Source: Desulfobulbus sp.
Lineage (GTDB): Bacteria > Desulfobacterota > Desulfobulbia > Desulfobulbales > Desulfobulbaceae
DNA length: 6,322 nucleotides
Direction of reading: 5' to 3'
NCBI GenBank assembly: GCA_030600525.1
Contig: JAUVLX010000212.1
Coordinates: 1-6,322, forward strand
Below are positions 1-5,723 of the stretch, piece by piece; position 1 is the stretch's first letter, and every line of letters begins with the position of its first letter. A program made the translations under genes and the position numbers. Below the pieces are notes generated by a model. That model searched no databases and had not been told where the DNA came from. It saw nothing but the letters and a program-made list of their open reading frames with translations.

Positions 1-71
1 ATCAATTGCCGAATAAAATCGATATCTGAACTTTTTAACTGACGTCCCTGGATGACCATAAACTCATTCAT
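1..71 (-). CDS. 5' end of a probable transposase gene (DUF4338/DruA-like), cut by the window edge
   Basis: Reading leftward from an ATG at 71-69, 23 codons stay open to the window edge. The peptide starts MNEFMVIQGRQL and ends in DIDFIRQL. From memory, proteins of the DUF4338/DruA-like family, many of them encoded by insertion sequences, start with a very similar pattern: (I/V)IQGR-x-L, a few residues, D-(I/L), then IR-x-L. That recall is the only basis for the family name. Only the extreme N-terminus is visible, so I cannot say whether the gene is intact or whether it acts in transposition or in defence. TTG at 80-78 is an in-frame alternative start. If this is an insertion sequence, one of its ends must lie to the right, between about 72 and the palindromic element that begins at 309. 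Confidence 0.5.
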   Translation of the reverse strand, partial: MNEFMVIQGRQLKSSDIDFIRQL

Positions 72-308
72 GGTCGCCAATGTAAAACAAAAACGATGTG
101 GAGTCCAGCCTAAAAGGGGCTATTAGGCATTAAAATTCAAAGGGCGATAAAATGGGTTTGCACCCAGCAAGATACGTCAGAGCAGCGTTGACGAGACACT
201 AGGTCAGAGTAGTGAAGTTTTTTGCGGGGTGAGGAAAATTATTTGAGCGGAGGGGCGTAGTGGTGTGAGTGTGAACGTTAATTTTTACTTAATTTGCTTA
301 GCGGGTAA
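72..308. other. Non-coding stretch with two small hairpins; possible insertion-sequence end
   Basis: I see no convincing coding sequence here. Two short inverted repeats are visible. GCCTA (108-112) pairs with TAGGC (124-128) around an 11-nt loop, and TGGGT (153-157) pairs with ACCCA (162-166) around a 4-nt loop. They lie just upstream of the leftward probable transposase gene, so they could belong to the terminal or regulatory region of its element. I could not define an element end or a target-site duplication. Confidence 0.3.
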
Positions 309-487
309 GGAGTTGTCCGGAAATAACTTGAACATCTCGCCTCGCATCTTCAGGTCATCTTTGGCTGATCTTCAATCACAAAGTCCTCAACGTAGCACAA
401 CTACGCCTGCGGCTTTGTTCAATTAGATCACCCAAAGCTAACCTAAACATGAGCGCGATATTGTCCAACTTATTTACGGACAGCTCC
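309..487. repeat. 179-bp imperfect palindrome, MITE-like or REP-like element
   Basis: The outer arms are 309-334 and 462-487, which match as inverted repeats at 22 of 26 positions; the left arm begins GGAGTTGTCCG. Further arms are nested inside: 359-364 with 432-437 (CTTTGG/CCAAAG), 366-371 with 425-430 (TGATCT/AGATCA), 378-383 with 413-418 (ACAAAG/CTTTGT), and a tip of CGTAG (391-395) with CTACG (401-405). Every pair is centred on position 398, so this is one long hairpin and not a set of chance repeats. No ORF of note lies inside. TAA occurs immediately outside both ends (306-308 and 488-490) and may be a short target duplication, though three bases can match by chance. The layout fits a non-autonomous miniature transposable element or a large REP-type repeat. 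Which transposase would mobilise it is unknown; the probable transposase gene at the left edge is one candidate. Confidence 0.65.
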
Positions 488-631
488 TAAGCTCCGTCTA
501 CCGAAACGTGTTCAGTTTGCCGACTAAACGCACACACTGCCCCCCTACAGCCTTTCCCTCTGAAACCAGCTAACCTCTCTCTAGACTGCCTCAATTTTTC
601 CCATCACCAACTTTTCCCATTGGCAAAGTTG
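488..631. other. Upstream feo control region with short direct and inverted repeats
   Basis: No gene is visible between the palindromic element and the feo promoter. The sequence TTTTCCCAT occurs twice, at 596-604 and 612-620, exactly 16 bp apart. CAACTTT (608-614) and AAAGTTG (625-631) form a perfect 7-bp inverted repeat that ends one base before the TTGACA at 632. Repeats in this position could be binding sites for a regulator, but I recognise no known operator in them. Confidence 0.35.
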
Positions 632-680
632 TTGACAGTGATCAATGTTTGGTGTACCTAACACTTGTATTTCTTACTCA
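632..680 (+). promoter_or_regulatory. Probable feo promoter with an FNR/CRP-family-like box
   Basis: TTGAC-AGTG-ATCAA at 632-645 matches 9 of 10 defined bases of the FNR-type consensus TTGAT-N4-ATCAA. If it were the centre of a class II site at -41.5, the start of transcription would fall near 680 and the -10 hexamer at 668-673. That hexamer reads TATTTC, a weak but plausible -10. The first bases of the box (632-637) also read TTGACA, a perfect sigma-70 -35; in that reading the -10 would be TACCTA (655-660) after a 17-bp spacer, which is poor. E. coli feo is known to be activated by FNR, and related regulators such as HcpR in sulfate reducers use similar half-sites. I found no convincing Fur box. 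Confidence 0.45.
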
Positions 681-689
681 GAGCATAGT

Positions 690-731
690 TGCAGGATACA
701 AAAATGCCGGTGAAATACTTCACCGTCTGCA
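690..731 (+). promoter_or_regulatory. Leader hairpin or palindromic operator upstream of feoA
   Basis: CGGTGAA (708-714) and TTCACCG (719-725) form a perfect 7-bp inverted repeat with a 4-nt loop. An outer pair, TGCAG (690-694) with CTGCA (727-731), has nearly the same centre. The structure lies downstream of the predicted transcription start and about 40 bp before the feoA ATG, so it could be an mRNA leader stem or an operator for a repressor. No T-run follows it, so it is not a simple terminator. Confidence 0.4.
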
Positions 732-770
732 GAACTCTTTGGAAGCAAAACTTTGTAAAATTTAGAGCAC

Positions 771-1088
771 ATGAAAAACAACCACTTCCAAAAAACATGC
801 TGCTTTTTTAACGGTGTTAAAAAGCGATGTATGAAGGGCAAAAGGAGAGGACATTGTTCCATTTCTTACCCATTGCATGAGGCATGTTCATGTAGCAAGC
901 TTAAAGTATGCTCTGTAAGTGGAGATCGGAAAACATGTGCCCAAATGGCCAATCTTGGCCTTACACCTGGTAAAGAAATAGAATTGCTGTGTAAAGGTGG
1001 TGGCAATCAGTGCATGGTGAAAATTAATGGCGGAACTATCAGCTTAGACGACATTTCAGCGGCCAATATTCAGGTGGCACCAGCTTAA
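771..1088 (+). CDS. feoA: FeoA family protein, cysteine-rich, 105 aa
   Basis: FeoA is a small cytoplasmic SH3-like protein that works with the FeoB permease in Fe(II) uptake. The core here runs from about residue 34 to the end. It shows the hallmark NLGLTPGKEIELL (61-73) and, after a GGG turn, a late strand CMVKINGGTISLD (81-93). Most FeoA proteins have about 75-85 residues and few cysteines. This one has 105 residues and ten cysteines (10, 11, 20, 29, 39, 41, 47, 56, 74, 81), several of them in a basic N-terminal extension. The start is uncertain: ATG at 771 has only a weak AGAG upstream, and ATG at 831 (residue 21) would give an 85-aa protein of normal length with seven cysteines. A TAAAAT at 756-761 could be a -10 serving that shorter form. 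The gene leads the feo operon, 51 bp before the small membrane protein gene. Many core cysteines remain with either start, so a metal or redox role is possible, but that is inference. Confidence 0.88.
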   Translation: MKNNHFQKTCCFFNGVKKRCMKGKRRGHCSISYPLHEACSCSKLKVCSVSGDRKTCAQMANLGLTPGKEIELLCKGGGNQCMVKINGGTISLDDISAANIQVAPA

Positions 1089-1139
1089 ACGCGCTACCCG
1101 TATCACGAAATCCTTTTTTTTTCACAGGACGCAAACAGC

Positions 1140-1316
1140 ATGCAACGCGTTATCGTTATTATCATCATCAGCATAGCGGTACTCTTTATTGCCCGCAAAA
1201 TCTGGAAAACATTTACATCGCAGACAACAGGGCACTGCGGGGGCAGTTGTTCAACCTGCAATACCGGTGACAGCTTACCCAACGTCCACGCTTGTACCAA
1301 AAAAACAAGCGATTGA
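1140..1316 (+). CDS. FeoB-associated Cys-rich membrane protein, 58 aa
   Basis: This short gene runs from ATG at 1140 to TGA at 1314-1316. AGGA at 1126-1129 lies 10 nt before the start, a good ribosome binding site. Residues 2-18 are a single hydrophobic helix very rich in Ile and Val, followed by a basic stretch (R19, K20, K23), which suggests the C-terminal part faces the cytoplasm. The soluble tail carries HCGGSCSTC (C33, C37, C40) and a fourth cysteine, C52. One membrane helix plus a short cysteine cluster beside feoB is the pattern of the FeoB-associated Cys-rich membrane protein family, thought to fill a FeoC-like accessory role; its biochemical function is not settled. Such genes usually follow feoB, as I recall, but here it sits between feoA and feoB. 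Cysteine spacing would allow metal or Fe-S binding, which is inference. Confidence 0.85.
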   Translation: MQRVIVIIIISIAVLFIARKIWKTFTSQTTGHCGGSCSTCNTGDSLPNVHACTKKTSD

Positions 1317-1389
1317 AATCATGCTGCAAGCTCAGGGAAGCATCCCATCCTCCCACTCCGACACATTTCTTACACGCTTCCAGATCTAC

Positions 1390-1410
1390 GTGGCTACCAA
1401 CTATAGCCAC
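1390..1410 (+). promoter_or_regulatory. Hairpin in the spacer ahead of feoB
   Basis: GTGGCTA (1390-1396) and TAGCCAC (1404-1410) form a perfect 7-bp stem with a 7-nt loop. It lies in the 142-nt gap between the small Cys-rich gene and feoB, which is long for the inside of an operon. C-rich sequence follows and there is no T-run, so it is not a typical intrinsic terminator. It could be an mRNA processing or stability element, or influence translation of feoB, whose start lacks a clear Shine-Dalgarno sequence. Confidence 0.4.
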
Positions 1411-1458
1411 CCCCTAAACGATTCAAACCCAACATTCTGACTCTCTGGTACTCTTCCC

Positions 1459-3633
1459 ATGGACACGGTTATCAATATTGCTCTGGCTGGAAATCCCAAT
1501 GCCGGAAAAACAACGCTCTTTAACTACTTGACTGGCTTGCGTCAACATGTGGGAAATTACCCTGGCATTACGGTTGAGCATATACAAGGATGTTGCCTCC
1601 ATAACCAACAAGGACTCAGTATTGTTGACCTACCTGGCACCTACTCTTTGACAGCGTACTCTTCGGAGGAACTTGTTGCCAGGGACTACCTGATTAATGA
1701 AAAACCGCAAATGGTCATCAACATTATTGATGCCTCCAACCTTGAAAGAAACCTGTACCTCACCTGCCAATTTTTGGAACTGGGGATTCCTCTGGTTATC
1801 GCCCTGAACATGATTGATGTTGCTGAAAACAGGGGATTGATCATTGACCATGAAAAACTAAGTGAAATTATAGGGATACCGGTTATACCGATTGTCGCCC
1901 GTTCAGGTAAAGGGGTGGACCAACTGCTTGATACCGTTATTCAAACGGCTCAAACCGGAATATCACCTGAACCAGCATTTCTCAGGTATGGCTCAGACAT
2001 TGATGAAGCCCTTAGCGAAATGGTCCCCATCATCAATAAACATTCTCTGCTGACAGACACATATCCAGCACGATGGACCGGTGTTAAACTCCTGGAAAAC
2101 GATGAGCAGGTCTACGAAAAATCCACTGCTGTAAGCCCTGAAGCAACCCTGCAGCTCAAAAAACACTGTGATCAAGTGACCGGACATTTGCAGCAAACAG
2201 CAGGTATCTATCCGGAGGCAGTGATTGCTGACCATCGCTATGGGTTTATCAAGTCCATCATGCGACAAAATATCGTTACCGAAAAATTTGTAGGAGACAG
2301 GCTCTACACTTCAGACAAAATCGATAAAATAGTAACCCATAGAGTGCTAGGACCATTAATCATGGCTTCGATCCTTTTTGGACTCTATGCATTTACTTTC
2401 AACTCCAGCACCTTTCTGGTCGACCTTTTCGCCTCTTTTTTCACCCTGCTCAGTAATACTGTGGATTCAGTGCTGGCAGACGGCCCTCTCAAATCCATGC
2501 TTATGTCTGGGGTCATCGATGGAGTGGGAGGCGTGCTCGGTTTTGTCCCCATAATAATGTTCATGTTTTTTGGCATAGCAATCCTGGAAGACAGCGGGTA
2601 TCTGGCAAGAGTAGCCTTTATGCTGGACCGTATTTTCCATGCCTTTGGCCTCCACGGATCTTCGGTCATGCCGTTCATTATCTCCGGTGGGATTGCTGGA
2701 GGCTGCGCAGTACCAGGGGTCATGGCAACCAGGACCCTTCGTTCGCCAAAGGAAAGGATTGCAACCCTGTTGACCGTGCCGTTCATGAACTGTGGTGCGA
2801 AGCTGCCGGTACTGACTCTGCTGATCGGAGCCTTCTTTGCAGACCACCAGGCTCGGTATATGTTTCTTGCAACCGTTATTTCCTGGATCGTTGCCTTATG
2901 TGCGGCAAAATTCTTACGGATGACTGTGCTCAGAGGTGAATCAACCCCTTTTGTGATGGAGTTGCCCCCTTACCGGTTTCCGACCATTAACGGACTTGTC
3001 ATCCACACCTGGGAACGGACATGGCAATATATAAAAAAGGCAGGGACGGTCATCCTTGGTATTTCAGTACTGCTGTGGGCAATGATGACCTACCCAGGAC
3101 TACCGGAAGACCAAGTCGCATCCTTTGAACAAAAGCGCCAGGAAATCATTCAACAATCCACTCAAGCCGACAGTACCGGTGCCGAAAAAGCTTTGCATGC
3201 CCTCAATGCGGAACAGGCTGCGGCAGGGCTTAAACATTCCATTGCTGGTCGTATCGGCATTGCCTTTGAGCCTGCCAGTCAACTTGCAGGTATAGACTGG
3301 CGAACAAATATCGCCCTACTCGGTGGTTTTGCGGCTAAAGAAGTTATCATTTCCACTCTTGGCACTGCCTATTCCATTGGTAGTATTGCCACCGAGGAAT
3401 CGACCTCTTTGACCCAAAGACTTGCCAGTGACCCGGCATGGAATCCGGTTGTTGCCCTGGCAGTGCTCCTGTTTATAATGTTTTACGCGCCCTGTTTTGT
3501 GACCGTGATCTGTATTGCCAAGGAATCAGGATCCTGGAAGTGGGCCTTTTTTTCCATGGCATTCAATACCGTATTTGCCTTTGGGATGGCAGTAGCTGTA
3601 TATCAAATAGGAATGCTGCTCAACCTGGGATAA
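1459..3633 (+). CDS. feoB: Ferrous iron transporter FeoB, 724 aa
   Basis: FeoB is the inner-membrane Fe(II) permease, with an N-terminal GTPase fused to a helical membrane core. All G motifs are present: G1 GNPNAGKTT (11-19), the G2 region GNYPGITVE (32-40), G3 DLPG (57-60), G4 NMID (117-120) and a G5-like ARSG (147-150). The GDI-like spacer domain covers about 165-270. The membrane core starts near 295. It holds a first gate region at about 351-395 with EDSGYLARVAFMLDR, then GCAVPG (415-420), NCGAKLPV (444-451), a second gate with GGFAAKEV (622-629), and APC (677-679); C445 and C679 are typical core cysteines. A hydrophilic Gln/Ala-rich segment at about 550-595 separates two membrane parts. 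E. coli FeoB has 773 residues, so the length is normal. ATG 1459 is the only sensible start, because an in-frame TGA lies 18 nt upstream. No clear Shine-Dalgarno sequence precedes it. The gene closes the feo operon. Confidence 0.98.
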   Translation: MDTVINIALAGNPNAGKTTLFNYLTGLRQHVGNYPGITVEHIQGCCLHNQQGLSIVDLPGTYSLTAYSSEELVARDYLINEKPQMVINIIDASNLERNLYLTCQFLELGIPLVIALNMIDVAENRGLIIDHEKLSEIIGIPVIPIVARSGKGVDQLLDTVIQTAQTGISPEPAFLRYGSDIDEALSEMVPIINKHSLLTDTYPARWTGVKLLENDEQVYEKSTAVSPEATLQLKKHCDQVTGHLQQTAGIYPEAVIADHRYGFIKSIMRQNIVTEKFVGDRLYTSDKIDKIVTHRVLGPLIMASILFGLYAFTFNSSTFLVDLFASFFTLLSNTVDSVLADGPLKSMLMSGVIDGVGGVLGFVPIIMFMFFGIAILEDSGYLARVAFMLDRIFHAFGLHGSSVMPFIISGGIAGGCAVPGVMATRTLRSPKERIATLLTVPFMNCGAKLPVLTLLIGAFFADHQARYMFLATVISWIVALCAAKFLRMTVLRGESTPFVMELPPYRFPTINGLVIHTWERTWQYIKKAGTVILGISVLLWAMMTYPGLPEDQVASFEQKRQEIIQQSTQADSTGAEKALHALNAEQAAAGLKHSIAGRIGIAFEPASQLAGIDWRTNIALLGGFAAKEVIISTLGTAYSIGSIATEESTSLTQRLASDPAWNPVVALAVLLFIMFYAPCFVTVICIAKESGSWKWAFFSMAFNTVFAFGMAVAVYQIGMLLNLG

Positions 3634-3683
3634 CCTGCTGAGCTCTACTGGTGGGCCATGCCACCACTCACTTGGGGCACCAT

Positions 3684-3725
3684 AAAAAAAGGACCATCCA
3701 AATTGTTCGGATGGCCCTTTTTTTT
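3684..3725 (+). terminator. Intrinsic terminator after feoB, probably bidirectional
   Basis: GGACCATCC (3691-3699) pairs with GGATGGCCC (3709-3717) around a 9-nt loop with one A-C mismatch, and is followed by eight Ts (3718-3725). Seven As (3684-3690) precede the stem. Read leftward, the mismatch becomes a G-U wobble and a seven-base T-run follows, so the same structure can also end transcripts from the opposing aldolase gene. It lies 50 bp after the feoB stop. Confidence 0.88.
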
Positions 3726-3727
3726 AC

Positions 3728-3931
3728 GTGATTACCATTAATCCTCAGCCTCATTTACATCTGTCAGCCTAACTACCAGGTATCTTACACAAATATATGA
3801 CGGGCGTGTTCTATGACAACAGGAAACAATTTTAGCCATATGCAGCAAAGACGTTATTGTCCAAGAAATACTAACATTTCAGTTCGTTATTCGCTTGCTT
3901 GTAAGTGTGGCTGAATTTCGTTGGTAATCAC
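3728..3931. repeat. Intergenic stretch bracketed by a perfect 10-bp inverted repeat
   Basis: GTGATTACCA (3728-3737) and TGGTAATCAC (3922-3931) are perfect inverted copies, 204 bp from outer end to outer end. Each has a run of Ts close by: 3718-3725 to the left and 3933-3940 to the right. The interior is AT-rich and holds no gene I can support. The right copy lies just beyond the aldolase stop codon. This could be the remnant of a small inserted element or a chance repeat; no target duplication is evident. Confidence 0.35.
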
Positions 3932-3938
3932 ATTTTTT

Positions 3939-4571
3939 TTATGGCTTGTATGACGTGAATCGTTCCAGCACATCCTGCATCTGCTCGTCAGATAAAAGGG
4001 GGGGGGAACCTATTTGCAAGGCCTGGACATACATTTTTGCAAGCGCCTCTATCTCGATCGCCAGCGGGAGCAAATTTTCAAGATCTTTGGTAAAACACAC
4101 CACTCCGTGATGTGCCAACAGGCAGGCTCGTCGCCCCTGCAGGGTACGTAAAAGGGCATCAGAAAGTTCCTGACTGCCAAAGAGCGCATAAGGTGCAAGG
4201 GGAATACTGTCCCCTCCTGCAATAGCCACCATATAATGAAAAGGCGGAATAGGTTTTTCCAGACATGCAAGAGTCGTGCACCACGTTGCATGGGCATGTA
4301 GGATACATCCTACATCAGGATGTTTTTCGTAGAGATCCCTGTGCATCCGCCACTCTGTAGACGGCTTACGCACACCGGTACACTGCCCCGACATGTCCAC
4401 CAAAACCAGATCCTGCGGTTTGCACTGATCATAGGCTAAAGCTGAGGGGGTCAAAAGAAACCCTTCTCCACTACGCACGCTCACGTTACCGGAAGTTCCC
4501 TGGTTCAAGCCACTGCTGTTCATAGCCCGGGCAGTTGCAATCAGCTGTTCACGCAATCCATTCTCAGGCAT
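3939..4571 (-). CDS. Class II aldolase, FucA-like; likely (methylthio/deoxy)ribulose-1-phosphate aldolase, 210 aa
   Basis: This is a zinc-dependent cytoplasmic aldolase that aligns almost without gaps to E. coli L-fuculose-1-phosphate aldolase (FucA) as I remember it. The phosphate-binding loop is GLNQGTSGNVSVR (21-33), followed by S71, the catalytic acid E73, zinc ligands H92, H94 and H155, and tyrosines Y113 and Y208, the latter matching FucA Y209. The start overlaps the mtnA stop by one base (TAATG), so translation is probably coupled. Next to mtnA the natural substrates are 5-deoxyribulose-1-phosphate or 5-methylthioribulose-1-phosphate, split into DHAP and acetaldehyde or methylthioacetaldehyde (the DHAP shunt, enzyme Ald2). 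The alternatives are MtnB dehydratase of the classic methionine salvage pathway, which is in the same superfamily but less similar here, or a true FucA. A C9 tract (3998-4006 on the plus strand) encodes part of S189-P190-P191-L192 and could slip in frame. Confidence 0.85.
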   Translation of the reverse strand: MPENGLREQLIATARAMNSSGLNQGTSGNVSVRSGEGFLLTPSALAYDQCKPQDLVLVDMSGQCTGVRKPSTEWRMHRDLYEKHPDVGCILHAHATWCTTLACLEKPIPPFHYMVAIAGGDSIPLAPYALFGSQELSDALLRTLQGRRACLLAHHGVVCFTKDLENLLPLAIEIEALAKMYVQALQIGSPPLLSDEQMQDVLERFTSYKP

Positions 4572-5668
4572 TATTTCTTTTCCGGATAAAGAGAAAGTAA
4601 ACCTTCGCGGGTTGCCTCAGCAACTCCGCGTTCAGTAATGAGCCCGGTAACCAAATGTGCGGGGGTGACGTCAAAGGCTGGATTATAGGCACGGGTTCCC
4701 TGCTGGGCGATTTCTACCCGGTCTATTATGCCGGTCGTCGCACTCCTTCCCTGAACAAACAACACTTCTTCCGCGTCCCGCTCTTCAATAGGGATGTTTT
4801 TCACTCCATTTCCTGTTGACCAGTCTATGGTTGAGCCGGGCAAAGCCACATAAAACGGAATAGTGTTATCTGCAGCAGCCAGTGCCTTGAGATAGGTCCC
4901 GATCTTGTTGCACACATCACCGTTGGCTGCCGTGCGGTCTGTTCCCACGATACAAAGATCCACCATACCATTCTGCATCAAATGCCCTCCGGCATTGTCC
5001 ACCACCAGATGATGATCAATACCTGCCGCTTTCAACTCCCAGGCAGTCAGGTGAGCACCTTGATTTCTCGGCCTGGTCTCATCCACCCACACATGCACCG
5101 GAATTCCGGCTTGAGCAGCTTTATATACAGGTGCCAGTGCTGTCCCCCAGTCTACCGTTGCCAGCCACCCGGCATTGCAGTGGGTCAGTATATCTACCCT
5201 GCCCTTCTGCTGCTTCTCCTCCCAAAGCCGTGCAATAATAGCTGCCCCATGATCGCCAATTGCCTCGTTAACCTCGCAATCTTCCTCACAGAGAAACGCA
5301 GCCTCCTTATAGGCAAGCTCAAGCCAGTCCTTTGGCGAATGTTTATCCAACAATGTGTTTAACCGCTCGACCGCCCATTGCAAATTGATTGCCGTGGGCC
5401 TGCAACTGACAAGACGCCTGCTGATCTGTTCAAGCTGGTTCTGGGTACATTGCTCACGGAGCCCGAGACAGATACCATACGCAGCAGTAGCACCGATTAA
5501 CGGAGCGCCCCGTACCTGCATGTCTGTAATCGCAATAATAGCATCTTCTACAGTGGCAAGACTGTGGACAACAAATTCGTGGGGCAGCCGTGTCTGATCA
5601 ATTATATTAACGGTTACGCCTTCAGTATCCAACCAGATGGATCGAAAACTTTGCCCATTTACAAGCAT
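4571..5668 (-). CDS. mtnA: S-methyl-5-thioribose-1-phosphate isomerase MtnA, 365 aa
   Basis: MtnA converts the aldose methylthioribose-1-phosphate to methylthioribulose-1-phosphate and also acts on 5-deoxyribose-1-phosphate. It belongs to the eIF2B-like family. Visible signatures are DQTRLPHE (24-31), QVRGAPLIGATAAYG (51-65), THCNAG with the catalytic cysteine C164, VDETRPRNQG (195-204), and VGTDRTAANGDVCNKIGT (241-258) with the catalytic aspartate D244 and N254-K255. The length of 365 is normal for the family, and the protein is complete and cytoplasmic. The ATG at 5668 has only a poor Shine-Dalgarno sequence; an in-frame TAA lies 30 nt upstream with no better start between. The gene follows the lipoprotein gene by 55 bp and overlaps the aldolase gene by one base. 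With that aldolase it forms the lower part of a nucleoside-salvage pathway; the phosphorylase or kinase that would supply its substrate is not in the window. Confidence 0.97.
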   Translation of the reverse strand: MLVNGQSFRSIWLDTEGVTVNIIDQTRLPHEFVVHSLATVEDAIIAITDMQVRGAPLIGATAAYGICLGLREQCTQNQLEQISRRLVSCRPTAINLQWAVERLNTLLDKHSPKDWLELAYKEAAFLCEEDCEVNEAIGDHGAAIIARLWEEKQQKGRVDILTHCNAGWLATVDWGTALAPVYKAAQAGIPVHVWVDETRPRNQGAHLTAWELKAAGIDHHLVVDNAGGHLMQNGMVDLCIVGTDRTAANGDVCNKIGTYLKALAAADNTIPFYVALPGSTIDWSTGNGVKNIPIEERDAEEVLFVQGRSATTGIIDRVEIAQQGTRAYNPAFDVTPAHLVTGLITERGVAEATREGLLSLYPEKK

Positions 5669-5687
5669 GTGATGTGCCCAATGGTAG

Positions 5688-5719
5688 AAAAAATATTAAA
5701 AGAGTGCAGACTACGCTCT
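5688..5719 (-). terminator. Weak possible terminator between the lipoprotein gene and mtnA
   Basis: Read leftward, AGAGCG (5719-5714) can pair with CACTCT (5706-5701) with one C-A mismatch around a 7-nt loop. A T-rich tail follows and includes six Ts (5693-5688). It starts 5 bp after the lipoprotein stop and ends about 20 bp before the mtnA ATG. The stem is short, so it is probably leaky or not functional. The tail also contains TAATAT, which could be a -10 for mtnA, but no good -35 goes with it. Confidence 0.3.
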
Positions 5720-5723
5720 ACAC

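Noticed and set aside
309..487. CRISPR array or riboswitch reading of the repeat-rich region
   Set aside because: The repeats are inverted around one centre and not direct repeats with spacers. No known riboswitch core is visible.
488..770. Fur box upstream of feoA
   Set aside because: I looked for a GATAATGATTATC-like 19-bp site and found nothing close; the FNR-type box is the better candidate.
674..862. 62-codon leftward ORF across the feoA leader
   Set aside because: It covers the leader hairpin and the feoA start, has no ribosome binding site and no recognisable family.
1189..1440. 83-residue rightward ORF overlapping the small Cys-rich gene
   Set aside because: It overlaps the well-supported 1140-1316 gene in another frame, lacks a good ribosome binding site and has no recognisable protein pattern.
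2385..2847. Two leftward ORFs of 133 and 126 codons inside feoB
   Set aside because: They lie antisense to the conserved membrane core of FeoB and have no protein-like hydrophobic or motif pattern of their own.
3441..3641. Frameshifted or extended FeoB C-terminus from the overlapping +1-frame ORF at the end of feoB
   Set aside because: The main frame carries the expected APC motif and final membrane helices up to its own stop, so no frameshift is needed.
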